A stretch of DNA of 5,594 bases from Candidatus Aminicenantota bacterium (GTDB taxonomy: Bacteria > Acidobacteriota > Aminicenantia > Aminicenantales > Aminicenantaceae): contig JAUWJP010000128.1 of assembly GCA_030607635.1 (NCBI GenBank), forward strand, positions 1-5,594, given 5' to 3'. The number at the start of each line of letters is the position of its first letter. The first letter of the stretch is position 1. The notes under the pieces were generated by a model. It searched no databases, had not been told where the DNA came from, and saw only the letters and a list, made by a program, of their open reading frames with translations. A program made the translations under genes and the position numbers. Shown piece by piece: positions 1 to 5,594 of the stretch.

Positions 1-21
1 ATAGCTTTTTAAGAAAGAGCC

Positions 22-1002
22 TTAATGTTTTTTTAGTTTTTCCAATTGGGGGATAAGATTTCTGACTATTTCGGCTTCCTTGTTTTCGGGAGCTAATTCC
101 AAAAATTTCTTGAAAGAAGTAATGGCTTGACCATAATCTCCTTTGTTGACATAGGCGTAACCTATCTTCAAGTAGGCCAGAGGCCATTTGGGCTTAATCT
201 GGATAGCAAGTGTGTAATACTCGATGGCCTGATCGATCTTTCCGTCCCTGAAATAGATCTCAGCGATATTGAAGGCAACGGCATGATCGCTAGGAAAAAT
301 CTCGATGGCTTGTTCGAGAAAGGGCTTGGCTTTTTCCATATCCCCCATCCTGATATAAGTTTCTCCAATATGAGTTAGAGCCTGGGCAGCATTTTTATTC
401 CCTTTAAGGTCAGGATTTTCTTCCTTTAATTTCTCAAGAACATCCACATATTCCACAAGGGCTTCTTCATTTTGTCCCATTTCCCTGTAACAGCTGCCAA
501 TATTAATCCTCACCTGATAAAGCTCGGGATATCTTTCCAGAAACTCCTGGAAGAACAGGAGGGCACTGGTGTATTTTCCCTCATCAAAAAGATTTGTGGC
601 TTCACGAAACAGCTCCTTAGAGACTTCTGCATCTCGCTCGGTTAGTAAATCAGCGGATTCAACGGACTTGAGCACAAAATCAAGGGGAGGGTTTCGGAAT
701 TGACTGAGTCTCATTCGGGTCTCAGAATTTATATAGCCTTTTTTTGAGGCGGCGATTCGGCAATAACTCCGGCCGAGACCTGTAATCACCCACTTTCCTT
801 CTTTATCAGATTTTGTCTTTAGGCTTAAATTGTACTCTAAGCTTTCGCATACTATTTCTGCTCCTTCTATGGGGTTACCATTCTCATCCTTGACAGTACC
901 AGATATTCTTCCTTGACCTCTCCCCTCTTGAGCCGATGCTAAGCTGCTTGAAAGTAGAAATAAAAAGAGGAGAATAATTATCTTTAATCTTAGTCCTTCC
1001 AT
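22..1002 (-). CDS. Secreted carboxypeptidase-regulatory-like domain plus TPR repeat protein
   Basis: Exported protein of 326 residues, probably a periplasmic or envelope scaffold; no enzymatic motif is visible. Residues 1-24 form a signal peptide: a basic start (RLK), a hydrophobic run (IIILLFLFLL) and an ASA cleavage site before Q25. Residues about 31-112 resemble a carboxypeptidase regulatory-like beta-sandwich (GRISGTVKDENGNPIEGAEI, then a KSDKEGKW turn). Residues about 129-307 hold four to five TPR units, with typical A-x-x-x-Y/F and G-K/D-x-x-x-A spacing (EGKYTSALLFF, GDMEKAKPFLEQAIEIFP, DGKIDQAIEYYTLAI, KGDYGQAITSFKKFLELAP). The ATG start is supported by AAAGGA at 1010-1015, 7 nt upstream. 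It is the last of three same-strand genes, 51 bp after the preceding stop, with no convincing terminator between, so cotranscription is likely. TPRs suggest protein-protein contacts, perhaps with the neighbouring GWxTD-TPR protein; this is inference. The domain calls are firm, the role is unknown. Confidence 0.9.
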   Translation of the reverse strand: MEGLRLKIIILLFLFLLSSSLASAQEGRGQGRISGTVKDENGNPIEGAEIVCESLEYNLSLKTKSDKEGKWVITGLGRSYCRIAASKKGYINSETRMRLSQFRNPPLDFVLKSVESADLLTERDAEVSKELFREATNLFDEGKYTSALLFFQEFLERYPELYQVRINIGSCYREMGQNEEALVEYVDVLEKLKEENPDLKGNKNAAQALTHIGETYIRMGDMEKAKPFLEQAIEIFPSDHAVAFNIAEIYFRDGKIDQAIEYYTLAIQIKPKWPLAYLKIGYAYVNKGDYGQAITSFKKFLELAPENKEAEIVRNLIPQLEKLKKH

Positions 1003-1053
1003 CTTCTTATCCTTTCATTTTTGGCCTGCCTTTTTAATACAAAAAAGCAAGGC

Positions 1054-1974
1054 TTATCTTATCTCAAATTCCAATGTTTTTTTGCTTTCTTTTTCTCCTG
1101 TTTTATTGAATAAGACTGCATTTATTAAGTACTTTCCCTGCTTGAACTCTACTGGTATTCTCACAATGAAGGCCTTATTCTTCTTCTCCTCAAGCTCTTC
1201 ATCAGACAGCTTAATGTTAAAATCTTCCTTAAAATTCCATACAGCTTGATCATTGCTATCATTAACATCTAAAGACAAGCTCAGGATCGTCTCTCCTCCT
1301 TCAGCAGTGCTTTTAAGCCATAAATTGCTGTAGGGGATTTCAACGATAATCAATTGTTGTTCACTCTCTTTTTTAAGTTTTAGAGAAAAATCAAAAAACT
1401 CGGCATCGTAACACAGAGTCATCCTTGCTACCTCAAGAGCTTTGTAGAGTTCGTGAATATGGATGACATTGTCTTCAACACGTGTGTAGTCTCCGGTTCC
1501 ATGACGATCGATAAAGAAAACAGGAAAAAATCCGTAATACCAGATTTCTGTAGGACGAGATCCCGGTCCACGTCCCATAGGATATTTGTCTATATTTGTT
1601 GGGGGACCTAGGAGAATGTGGATCTCTCCTCTATCTGTTAACCAACCGGGCCGTCCTGCTGAGAAAAGGCGATTGGCTTCTTCCATTCGAGAAAAGTACA
1701 ATTCTTTAAGCTCATTCACTTCTGTTTCCGGATCAGAATCTCTTCGCTTCCAAAACTCTTCTTTAAAGCGAGCTCTCTCTTCTTGAGAGATTTCCTTAAA
1801 TATTTTTCTCTCTTCTGAAGTTATGATGTACGTCACTTTGGATAGAAACTCATCATCTTCAGGGCTAAGCTTGCTTTTAAAACGAGACAATTGACAAGAC
1901 AGATGTAACAGAAAGATTAAAGCCAAAAGCAGAAAGCTCAAAAACAATCTTTTTTTAGGAAAAAATATACTCAT
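1054..1974 (-). CDS. GWxTD domain-containing protein, probable membrane-anchored or lipoprotein
   Basis: Envelope protein of 306 residues with unknown biochemical function. Residues 8-26 are a hydrophobic export segment ending in LLHLSC (Cys27). This could be a lipobox, but His at -3 is not canonical, so lipidation is uncertain. The GWxTD domain covers about 40-175: VTYIIT (47-52), FWKRRD (74-79), GWLTDRGEIHILLGPP (110-125) and TEIWYY (142-147). These motifs match in order those of the larger protein encoded just upstream (VIYIIT, FWKHRD, GWRTDRGRIYIILGEP, TEIWFY), so the two are paralogues. The C-terminal 120 residues look beta-rich (GKYLINAVLFNKTGEKESKKTLEFEI), like the middle domain of the larger protein; there is no TPR. 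Its ATG overlaps the upstream stop as ATGA (1971-1974), and the Shine-Dalgarno sequence is weak (AGAG followed by an A-run), so translational coupling is likely. Confidence 0.9.
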   Translation of the reverse strand: MSIFFPKKRLFLSFLLLALIFLLHLSCQLSRFKSKLSPEDDEFLSKVTYIITSEERKIFKEISQEERARFKEEFWKRRDSDPETEVNELKELYFSRMEEANRLFSAGRPGWLTDRGEIHILLGPPTNIDKYPMGRGPGSRPTEIWYYGFFPVFFIDRHGTGDYTRVEDNVIHIHELYKALEVARMTLCYDAEFFDFSLKLKKESEQQLIIVEIPYSNLWLKSTAEGGETILSLSLDVNDSNDQAVWNFKEDFNIKLSDEELEEKKNKAFIVRIPVEFKQGKYLINAVLFNKTGEKESKKTLEFEIR

Positions 1975-4046
1975 TTTTTTTCTCTAATAGAAGCCAGTTT
2001 TCTCTGAATTTGAGGCTGATCTGGGATTATCTCAAGAGATTTTTCCCAGGCAGTCTTGGCTTCTTGAATATTATTCAAATTGAAATAGCATTCGCCGAGT
2101 GCGTTCAATATATAAATATTTAGACCGAAATGAGATATGGCGTCCCTGAAATGGGGGATGGCTTTTTTAAAATCACGCCTGGCTTGAGCTGATTTGCCTA
2201 AGTAGAAATAAACTTCATATCTGATATTCTCTTCTCCAAGAAAAGGATTCAGTATGCTTTCTACGTCCTTATATCTTTCCAGGACAATGTAAGTTTTAGC
2301 TAAATGAATGGCAAAATCCATCTCGCCAGGACTCTTGCTCAATGCCTTTTCGAAATCAATAGAGGCTTGTTCAAACTTGCCTTTATTGAACAGTTGAGTT
2401 CCGATTCGAAAATCATTCAGAGCATCATTGCTGGATGGCAAAGCTTTTGATTGGATGAAAGGGCGGGGAATGCCTGTTACCGGCGAAACGGCAAAGTTAT
2501 CGGATTGAAAAGCCAAGTCGCGACTGGATTGATCTTGTATGGATACCTTCAGAGTGTAGTTTGCCGCTGGAATTTCTGAAAGAGAGATCTCTTCTAGAAT
2601 GTTTGTTGAATCGCTGTATTCTGTTATATTGCGAGAGAATGATTTTATTGTTTCGTCTCCCTTAATAAAAGAATATTTCAGCTTTCCTGTTTTTATTAAT
2701 TCTTCGCTTAATCCATAAAGCTGGAAATAGATTGTCATTTTTTCTGAAGAAATAAAAATATTTTTTGGCTGGCTGAATAGAAGTTTTTGTCCTGTCTGGA
2801 ACGGACGCATTATTGTCTGGGCGCTTTTCATTTCTTTTGTGCTGTAGCAAAGAAGGAGAGAGCTTATCTCTGGGCGTGTGATTCTTTCAGGAATAGATAT
2901 GGTCTCTTCAAAAGAAGAAAACTCTTTTGACACAGTGTTTTTTATAAGAAGGGAAAATATGTAGCTTCCTGGAATGAGAGGAAACATGTCATTAATCTGA
3001 AATGGTATCTGGGCTATAGATTTAATCTTATCTTCATCGAGATTTAAAGAATATTCCTTTTCAAATTGATAGATCACTTTTCCTTCTAAATCAGTGACAT
3101 TGCCGTTAAGAATAAAACGGGAATAATAATTATTTTCATATTGACCTACAGAAAATCTTTCTGGTGTTATGAGATAGTGAACAAAAAACACTCCAGAATC
3201 ATCCTTTATAGTTTGAATCAAGTAGTCGGAACCGATGTAATTTATTGAATATTCTACCTCCACGATTGATTTGTACTTCAAAAACTTCTTAGCATAGAGA
3301 TCCTTTATTTCCTTTTGGGGGACAAAGTTTATATTTTGAAGGAGGACTTCCGAAGCGAGCGAGGGGCGGTAGGATACAAGAGAGGTTTCTCCAGGGATGA
3401 GGGAAAGAGAAACTGCGGCAATAGCAGAATTCATCTCCATCAAGCTCTCGTAGGCCGATATATAATCTGTGGGATCTATCGAAGGAGTTTGGATGAAAAA
3501 AGCAATGGGGCCATCATTATTCGGACTGTAGAGCTCGAAATCTGCGGCCATTCCTTTTCGGTAAAAAACCAAATTAAAAGCAGGAGGCAAGCCGTATTTT
3601 GTCATATCCTGATAGAACCAGATTTCTGTATCCCGCAACTCTCTTTGTGTGGTATAGCTATCTCGCTGCATCGGCTCTCCCAATATAATATAAATCCGGC
3701 CGCGGTCAGTGCGCCAACCAGGTTTTGGAGAGCCGACACCTAATCTCTGGTTGGCATAGGCAATTCTTCGGTAGTGCTCTGTTTTGTACTCGTTCCAAGG
3801 AGTTCCTGGAGTAGGATCCCGGTGTTTCCAGAAAGCTTCGATGAATAGTACTCTTTCCCTATCGGTCTCGAGCTGGAGAAATACATCTTTCTCTTTTGGA
3901 GTAATGATGTAGATCACTTCCTCTTTCAGCCATTTTTTAAATTTGGGCGGAAGCTCTTTGATAGATTTTTTTTCTCCTAATAAGGGGACGAAAAGAAAGA
4001 AAAGTGAAATAATGATTGAAATTATTCTGGAGTTAATTTTTATCAT
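1971..4046 (-). CDS. GWxTD domain and TPR repeat exported protein
   Basis: Large exported protein of 691 residues. Residues 1-24 form a signal peptide with a long hydrophobic core (IISIIISLFFLFVPLLG) before EKK. The GWxTD domain spans about 35-190: VIYIIT (44-49), FWKHRD (72-77), GWRTDRGRIYIILGEP (110-125) and TEIWFY (140-145). Residues about 200-535 are beta-rich without a motif I recognise, including a PGSYIFSLLIKNTVSKEF stretch of the kind seen in GWxTD proteins. Residues about 544-690 form TPR units (NKGKFEQASIDFEKALSKSPG, ARRDFKKAIPHFRDAI, NLNNIQEAKTAWEKSLEIIPD). GWxTD is a recognised but functionally uncharacterised family, found mainly in Acidobacteriota and related bacteria. This is the first gene of the three-gene minus-strand unit, with a promoter 20-45 bp upstream. 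The Shine-Dalgarno sequence is poor (AAGAAAAG directly before ATG), and the predicted leader is only about 12 nt. Family assignment is firm; substrate or partner is unknown. Confidence 0.92.
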   Translation of the reverse strand: MIKINSRIISIIISLFFLFVPLLGEKKSIKELPPKFKKWLKEEVIYIITPKEKDVFLQLETDRERVLFIEAFWKHRDPTPGTPWNEYKTEHYRRIAYANQRLGVGSPKPGWRTDRGRIYIILGEPMQRDSYTTQRELRDTEIWFYQDMTKYGLPPAFNLVFYRKGMAADFELYSPNNDGPIAFFIQTPSIDPTDYISAYESLMEMNSAIAAVSLSLIPGETSLVSYRPSLASEVLLQNINFVPQKEIKDLYAKKFLKYKSIVEVEYSINYIGSDYLIQTIKDDSGVFFVHYLITPERFSVGQYENNYYSRFILNGNVTDLEGKVIYQFEKEYSLNLDEDKIKSIAQIPFQINDMFPLIPGSYIFSLLIKNTVSKEFSSFEETISIPERITRPEISSLLLCYSTKEMKSAQTIMRPFQTGQKLLFSQPKNIFISSEKMTIYFQLYGLSEELIKTGKLKYSFIKGDETIKSFSRNITEYSDSTNILEEISLSEIPAANYTLKVSIQDQSSRDLAFQSDNFAVSPVTGIPRPFIQSKALPSSNDALNDFRIGTQLFNKGKFEQASIDFEKALSKSPGEMDFAIHLAKTYIVLERYKDVESILNPFLGEENIRYEVYFYLGKSAQARRDFKKAIPHFRDAISHFGLNIYILNALGECYFNLNNIQEAKTAWEKSLEIIPDQPQIQRKLASIREKK

Positions 4047-4064
4047 CTTTTCTTATAACATTTT

Positions 4065-4093
4065 ATTATAATCTTATTTTAATATACTTTCAA
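4065..4093 (-). promoter_or_regulatory. Predicted sigma70-type promoter of the GWxTD/TPR operon
   Basis: Reading the minus strand, TTGAAA (4093-4088) is followed by a 17-nt spacer and TATAAT (4070-4065). That is a 5/6 match at -35, 6/6 at -10, and optimal spacing. The start of transcription would fall near 4058, giving a leader of about 12 nt before the ATG at 4046. The surroundings are AT-rich, so chance -10 matches are common here. It is the hexamer pair with correct spacing directly before a gene that supports the call. Confidence 0.6.
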
Positions 4094-4243
4094 ATCAGGC
4101 ATTCTCTCCAAGATCCACCGCCTAATTTTTTTTCACCTCAAATTTAGTGTTTCGGATGAAAGATTTCTAACCTTTTTTAGTTATCTAACTCATTGTAGTG
4201 GAATTTTGCCTCATATATAACTTTTTCCTCATAAATCGTATGT

Positions 4244-4630
4244 TTAAAGAAGACTCATCCTTTTATCTTCTCTTCTCACATCGCTCCCAATACCAATGGA
4301 TGAGCTCCTTTCCATCTCCCTTCGTTCCTTCCTGCTTAAATCATGAAGCTCAACTCTCCTCAATACCCAACAAAATCCTTCATCTGCTTCCAAAACGCTC
4401 AAATCCTCTACACAGTCTCCCCCTGCAAGATTCAATAATATCAATGACATAATCACTTGTGAGTCTGTCCAGCCCTGAGAATCTTGTCTTATCTGTATAT
4501 GTTTTCTCATAGACTCATATAGGCCTGTCACATAAGCTAAGCCCGCATACAACGGTAAGCGCCCAAGAGATGTTATCCCCCTATCCCTTTTGCTTTTTTC
4601 ATACTTGAATGGAAGTGTTTTTTGTGACAT
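4244..4630 (-). pseudogene. Truncated IS1380-family transposase, N-terminal fragment
   Basis: The frame opens at ATG 4630 (MSQKTLPFKYEKSKRDRGITSLG), with GAGG 10 nt upstream. An alternative in-frame GTG at 4669 lies inside a hairpin and has no Shine-Dalgarno sequence. The first ~110 residues resemble the N-terminus of IS1380-type transposases: a DRGITSLGRLPLYAGLAYVTGL segment, then WTDSQVIMSLILLNLAGGDCVEDLSVLEADEGF, the conserved 'aGG.D..D...L..D..F' block. Family members are usually 400-500 residues; this frame ends after 128. After REMER the reading is unlike the family, while the neighbouring frame at 4263-4307 reads ELIHWYWERCEKRR and then stops. That resembles the late Y-x-x-R region near the catalytic Glu (family form roughly YWERCGKSE). 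The simplest reading is an internal deletion of most of the DDE domain near 4308. Family recognition is from memory of the motifs. Confidence 0.72.
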
Positions 4631-4662
4631 AATTTTTTTGCCTCGCTGTTTTCTCGTTGTTT

Positions 4663-4690
4663 CTTTCACCCAGCAGGTGAAAGGTTTTTT
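4663..4690 (+). terminator. Hairpin plus T6, terminator-like on the plus strand
   Basis: CTTTCACC (4663-4670) and GGTGAAAG (4676-4683) form a perfect 8-bp stem around a 5-nt loop (CAGCA). It is followed on the plus strand by GG and six T residues (4685-4690). This is the layout of an intrinsic terminator, although the stem is only half GC. No plus-strand gene lies upstream, so if active it would stop antisense or outward transcription across the IS remnant before the kinase promoter. On the minus strand it would instead be a 5'-leader hairpin with no T-tract. Confidence 0.5.
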
Positions 4691-4699
4691 CAGAAATCC

Positions 4700-4708
4700 A
4701 TTCTAACA
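4700..4708 (-). promoter_or_regulatory. Possible extended -10 element of the transposase promoter
   Basis: The minus strand reads TGTTAGAAT, an extended -10 (TGn) joined to TAGAAT, which matches TATAAT at 5/6. The -35 region is poor (AAGACC at 17 nt). The start site would be near 4693, downstream of the upstream arm of the 9-bp inverted repeat. Native transcripts would then lack that arm. The call rests on a short motif in AT-rich DNA. Confidence 0.3.
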
Positions 4709-4827
4709 TATGGGTACAGCGAGGTCTTTCTATTTTTTTGATGGTGGATTAGGGCCAATGTCTGGTGGTGGTATAAGCATTCTCTCTAATATATGATAAT
4801 GAATAAAGCATTTGGTGATAATTCAAT

Positions 4828-4856
4828 TTGACACTTTTCTCATTCCTTGTTATTCT
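4828..4856 (+). promoter_or_regulatory. Predicted sigma70-type promoter of the zinc-ribbon kinase gene
   Basis: A perfect TTGACA (4828-4833) is followed by a 17-nt spacer and TATTCT (4851-4856, 4/6 match to TATAAT). Transcription would begin near 4863, giving a leader of about 22 nt that contains the AAGGGA ribosome binding site (4874-4879), 5 nt before the ATG at 4885. The agreement of -35, spacing, RBS and start makes this a good prediction. Confidence 0.62.
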
Positions 4857-4884
4857 TTTGTCACACTGACTATAAGGGAAAATA

Positions 4885-5594
4885 ATGACTATTAAGTGTC
4901 CCAAATGTCATTCAGATATCAGCGATACTGCACGTTTTTGTAGCAATTGTGCAACTCCTCTTCCCTCACAAGAGGATATCTCCGTTTCTCAAACCAAAAC
5001 CTTGAGACCCCCAAAGAAGAATTAACAACTGGCTCCTCCTTTGCTGGAAGATACCAGATTATCGAAGAACTGGGTAAGGGAGGAATGGGTAAGGTCTATA
5101 AGGCCCATGACACAGAGATAAAAGAAAAAGTAGCATTAAAGCTCCTAAAGCCTGAGATAGCTACTGATGAGAAGACCATAGAGCGATTCAGGAATGAAAT
5201 CAGGTTAGCCCGTAAAATCGTGCATAAAAATGTTGGCCGCATGTATGACCTTGGAAAAGCAGAGGGATGCTATTTCATTACTATGGAATATGTGCCCGGG
5301 CAGGACTTAAGGGGATTGATTAGACAAACAGGTCAATTAACAGTAGGAAAAGCTACTTCCATAGCAAGCCAAGTTTGTGAAGGGCTAACAGAAGCACATA
5401 GATTGGGAGTTGTCCATCGTGATTTACAGCCCAGCAACATCATGATAGACAAAGAGGGAAATGCCCGCATTATGGACTTTGGCATAGCTCGCTCCCTAAA
5501 GGAAAAGGGAATAACAGGTGCAGGTGTGATGATAGGGACACCGGAATACATGTCACCTGAGCAGGTGGAAGCCAAAGAAACAGACCAGCGTTCA
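4885..5594 (+). pseudogene. Zinc-ribbon Ser/Thr protein kinase, frameshifted and cut by the window edge
   Basis: The ATG at 4885 follows AAGGGA. The first frame encodes 46 residues with a zinc ribbon (C5-x2-C8, C19-x2-C22) and stops at 5023-5025. The kinase continues in the -1 frame, open from 5001 to the window end. Joined as TKTL-ETPKEELTTG, it numbers 237 residues: glycine loop GKGGMG (64-69), VALK Lys86, alpha-C Glu105, HRD (178-180), DFG (198-200), and GTPEYMSPE (218-226). The C-terminal lobe and anything beyond lie outside the window. Kinases of this type phosphorylate Ser/Thr on target proteins and often carry C-terminal sensor, TPR or output domains. Here the catalytic-loop Lys is Gln182 (HRDLQPSN), an unusual change. 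The frameshift plus this substitution suggests decay, but a sequencing error or programmed frameshifting would leave a full-length product. It is divergent from the GWxTD operon and from the IS remnant between them. Confidence 0.85.
5001..5025 (+). other. Frameshift site between zinc ribbon and kinase frames
   Basis: Frame 1 reads TTG AGA CCC CCA AAG AAG AAT TAA and ends. The -1 frame reads CTT GAG ACC CCC AAA GAA GAA TTA, giving LETPKEEL, which runs naturally into the kinase linker. Restoring one G (TTG GAG) near 5004 would fuse both parts. The heptamer C-CCA-AAG (5010-5016) fits the X-XXY-YYZ slippery pattern in frame and lies two codons before the stop, so -1 slippage is formally possible. 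A single-base loss or a read error is more likely. Confidence 0.8.

Larger units (their letters stand above)
4244..4724 (-). mobile_element. Remnant of an IS1380-like insertion sequence (ends not resolved)
   Basis: This stretch holds a truncated transposase reading frame and a structured leader, and separates the GWxTD operon from the divergent kinase gene. I give minimum bounds covering the coding remnant and its leader repeats. No convincing terminal inverted repeats or 4-bp target duplication were found by eye between about 4095-4243 or 4725-4800, so the true ends are unknown. The flanks at 4094-4243 and 4725-4827 hold no other gene I can support. The element cannot encode a working transposase, so it could move only if a complete relative acts in trans on intact ends. 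Confidence 0.6.
4641..4724 (-). repeat. 9-bp inverted repeat enclosing the transposase leader, one arm covering its RBS
   Basis: CCTCGCTGT (4641-4649, plus strand) and ACAGCGAGG (4716-4724) are perfect 9-bp inverted copies 66 nt apart. On the minus strand the downstream arm reads ACAGCGAGG and contains the GAGG Shine-Dalgarno sequence of the transposase ATG at 4630. RNA carrying both arms could fold and hide the ribosome binding site. The repeat is seen directly; the regulatory role is inferred. Confidence 0.6.

Noticed and set aside
1..21. Weak hairpin after the last minus-strand stop (GCTCTTT with AAAAAGC)
   Set aside because: The stem contains a mismatch and no T-tract is visible before the window edge, so no terminator can be claimed.
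1021..1053. Possible terminator between the second and third minus-strand genes (AAGC-CTT-GCTT followed by T residues)
   Set aside because: The stem is only 4 bp with a 3-nt loop, too weak for intrinsic termination, and the downstream gene has its own RBS in what looks like a continuous operon.
3315..3743. 142-codon plus-strand open frame
   Set aside because: It lies wholly antisense to the well-supported GWxTD-TPR gene, and its translation shows no domain or export signal; it is a shadow frame.
4198..4452. 84-codon plus-strand open frame opposite the transposase remnant
   Set aside because: It is antisense to the recognisable transposase frame, has a compositionally odd translation and lacks a clear RBS.
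4113..4749. 7-bp inverted pair ATCCACC (4113-4119) and GGTGGAT (4743-4749) as possible IS terminal repeats
   Set aside because: Similarity does not extend inward beyond 7 bp and no matching 4-bp target duplication adjoins it, so it is too weak to define the ends.
4099..4787. 10-bp direct repeat GCATTCTCTC at 4099-4108 and 4778-4787 flanking the IS remnant
   Set aside because: IS1380 elements make about 4-bp target duplications, the sequence is low in complexity, and a 10-bp match over about 700 bp is not rare by chance.
5333..5575. 80-codon minus-strand open frame
   Set aside because: It is antisense to the conserved kinase catalytic loop and activation segment.

Overview
The window looks like chromosome from an uncultured Candidatus Aminicenantes- or Acidobacteriota-type bacterium. 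This is inferred from gene content: GWxTD-domain proteins, exported TPR proteins, and a zinc-ribbon Ser/Thr kinase of a kind I associate with those lineages. Base composition is moderately AT-rich. No rRNA or other phylogenetic marker is present, so the assignment is tentative.

Layout. Positions 22-4046 on the minus strand hold three consecutive genes for exported proteins, transcribed from right to left. The first (1971-4046) is a signal-peptide protein with an N-terminal GWxTD domain and C-terminal TPRs. The second (1054-1974) is a shorter GWxTD paralogue, probably membrane-anchored, whose ATG overlaps the previous stop codon as ATGA. The third (22-1002) follows after 51 bp and is a secreted carboxypeptidase-regulatory-like (CNA-B/transthyretin-like fold) plus TPR protein. 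A good sigma70-type promoter (TTGAAA, 17 nt, TATAAT; 4065-4093) sits just upstream of the first gene. The three probably form one operon acting in the cell envelope; the molecular function of GWxTD proteins is unknown to me.

Positions 4047-4884 hold no intact gene. A broken IS1380-like transposase (minus strand, ATG at 4630) keeps about the first 110 residues. It then appears to be joined, one frame off, to a short piece resembling the late catalytic region, as in an internally deleted, non-autonomous IS copy. Its 5' leader carries two nested inverted repeats. The outer one (4641-4649 with 4716-4724) pairs with the transposase Shine-Dalgarno sequence, which resembles the fold-back control of read-through transcripts known from IS10 and IS50. 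The inner one (4663-4683) followed by T6 looks like a terminator on the plus strand.

Positions 4885-5594 on the plus strand hold the 5' part of a zinc-ribbon plus Ser/Thr protein kinase gene behind a strong predicted promoter (TTGACA, 17 nt, TATTCT). The zinc-ribbon frame stops after 46 codons and the kinase continues in the -1 frame. A one-base loss at about 5004 is the simplest reading, although a C-CCA-AAG heptamer lies just before the stop and leaves programmed -1 frameshifting open. The kinase also carries Gln in place of the catalytic-loop Lys (HRDLQPSN). The gene runs off the right edge.
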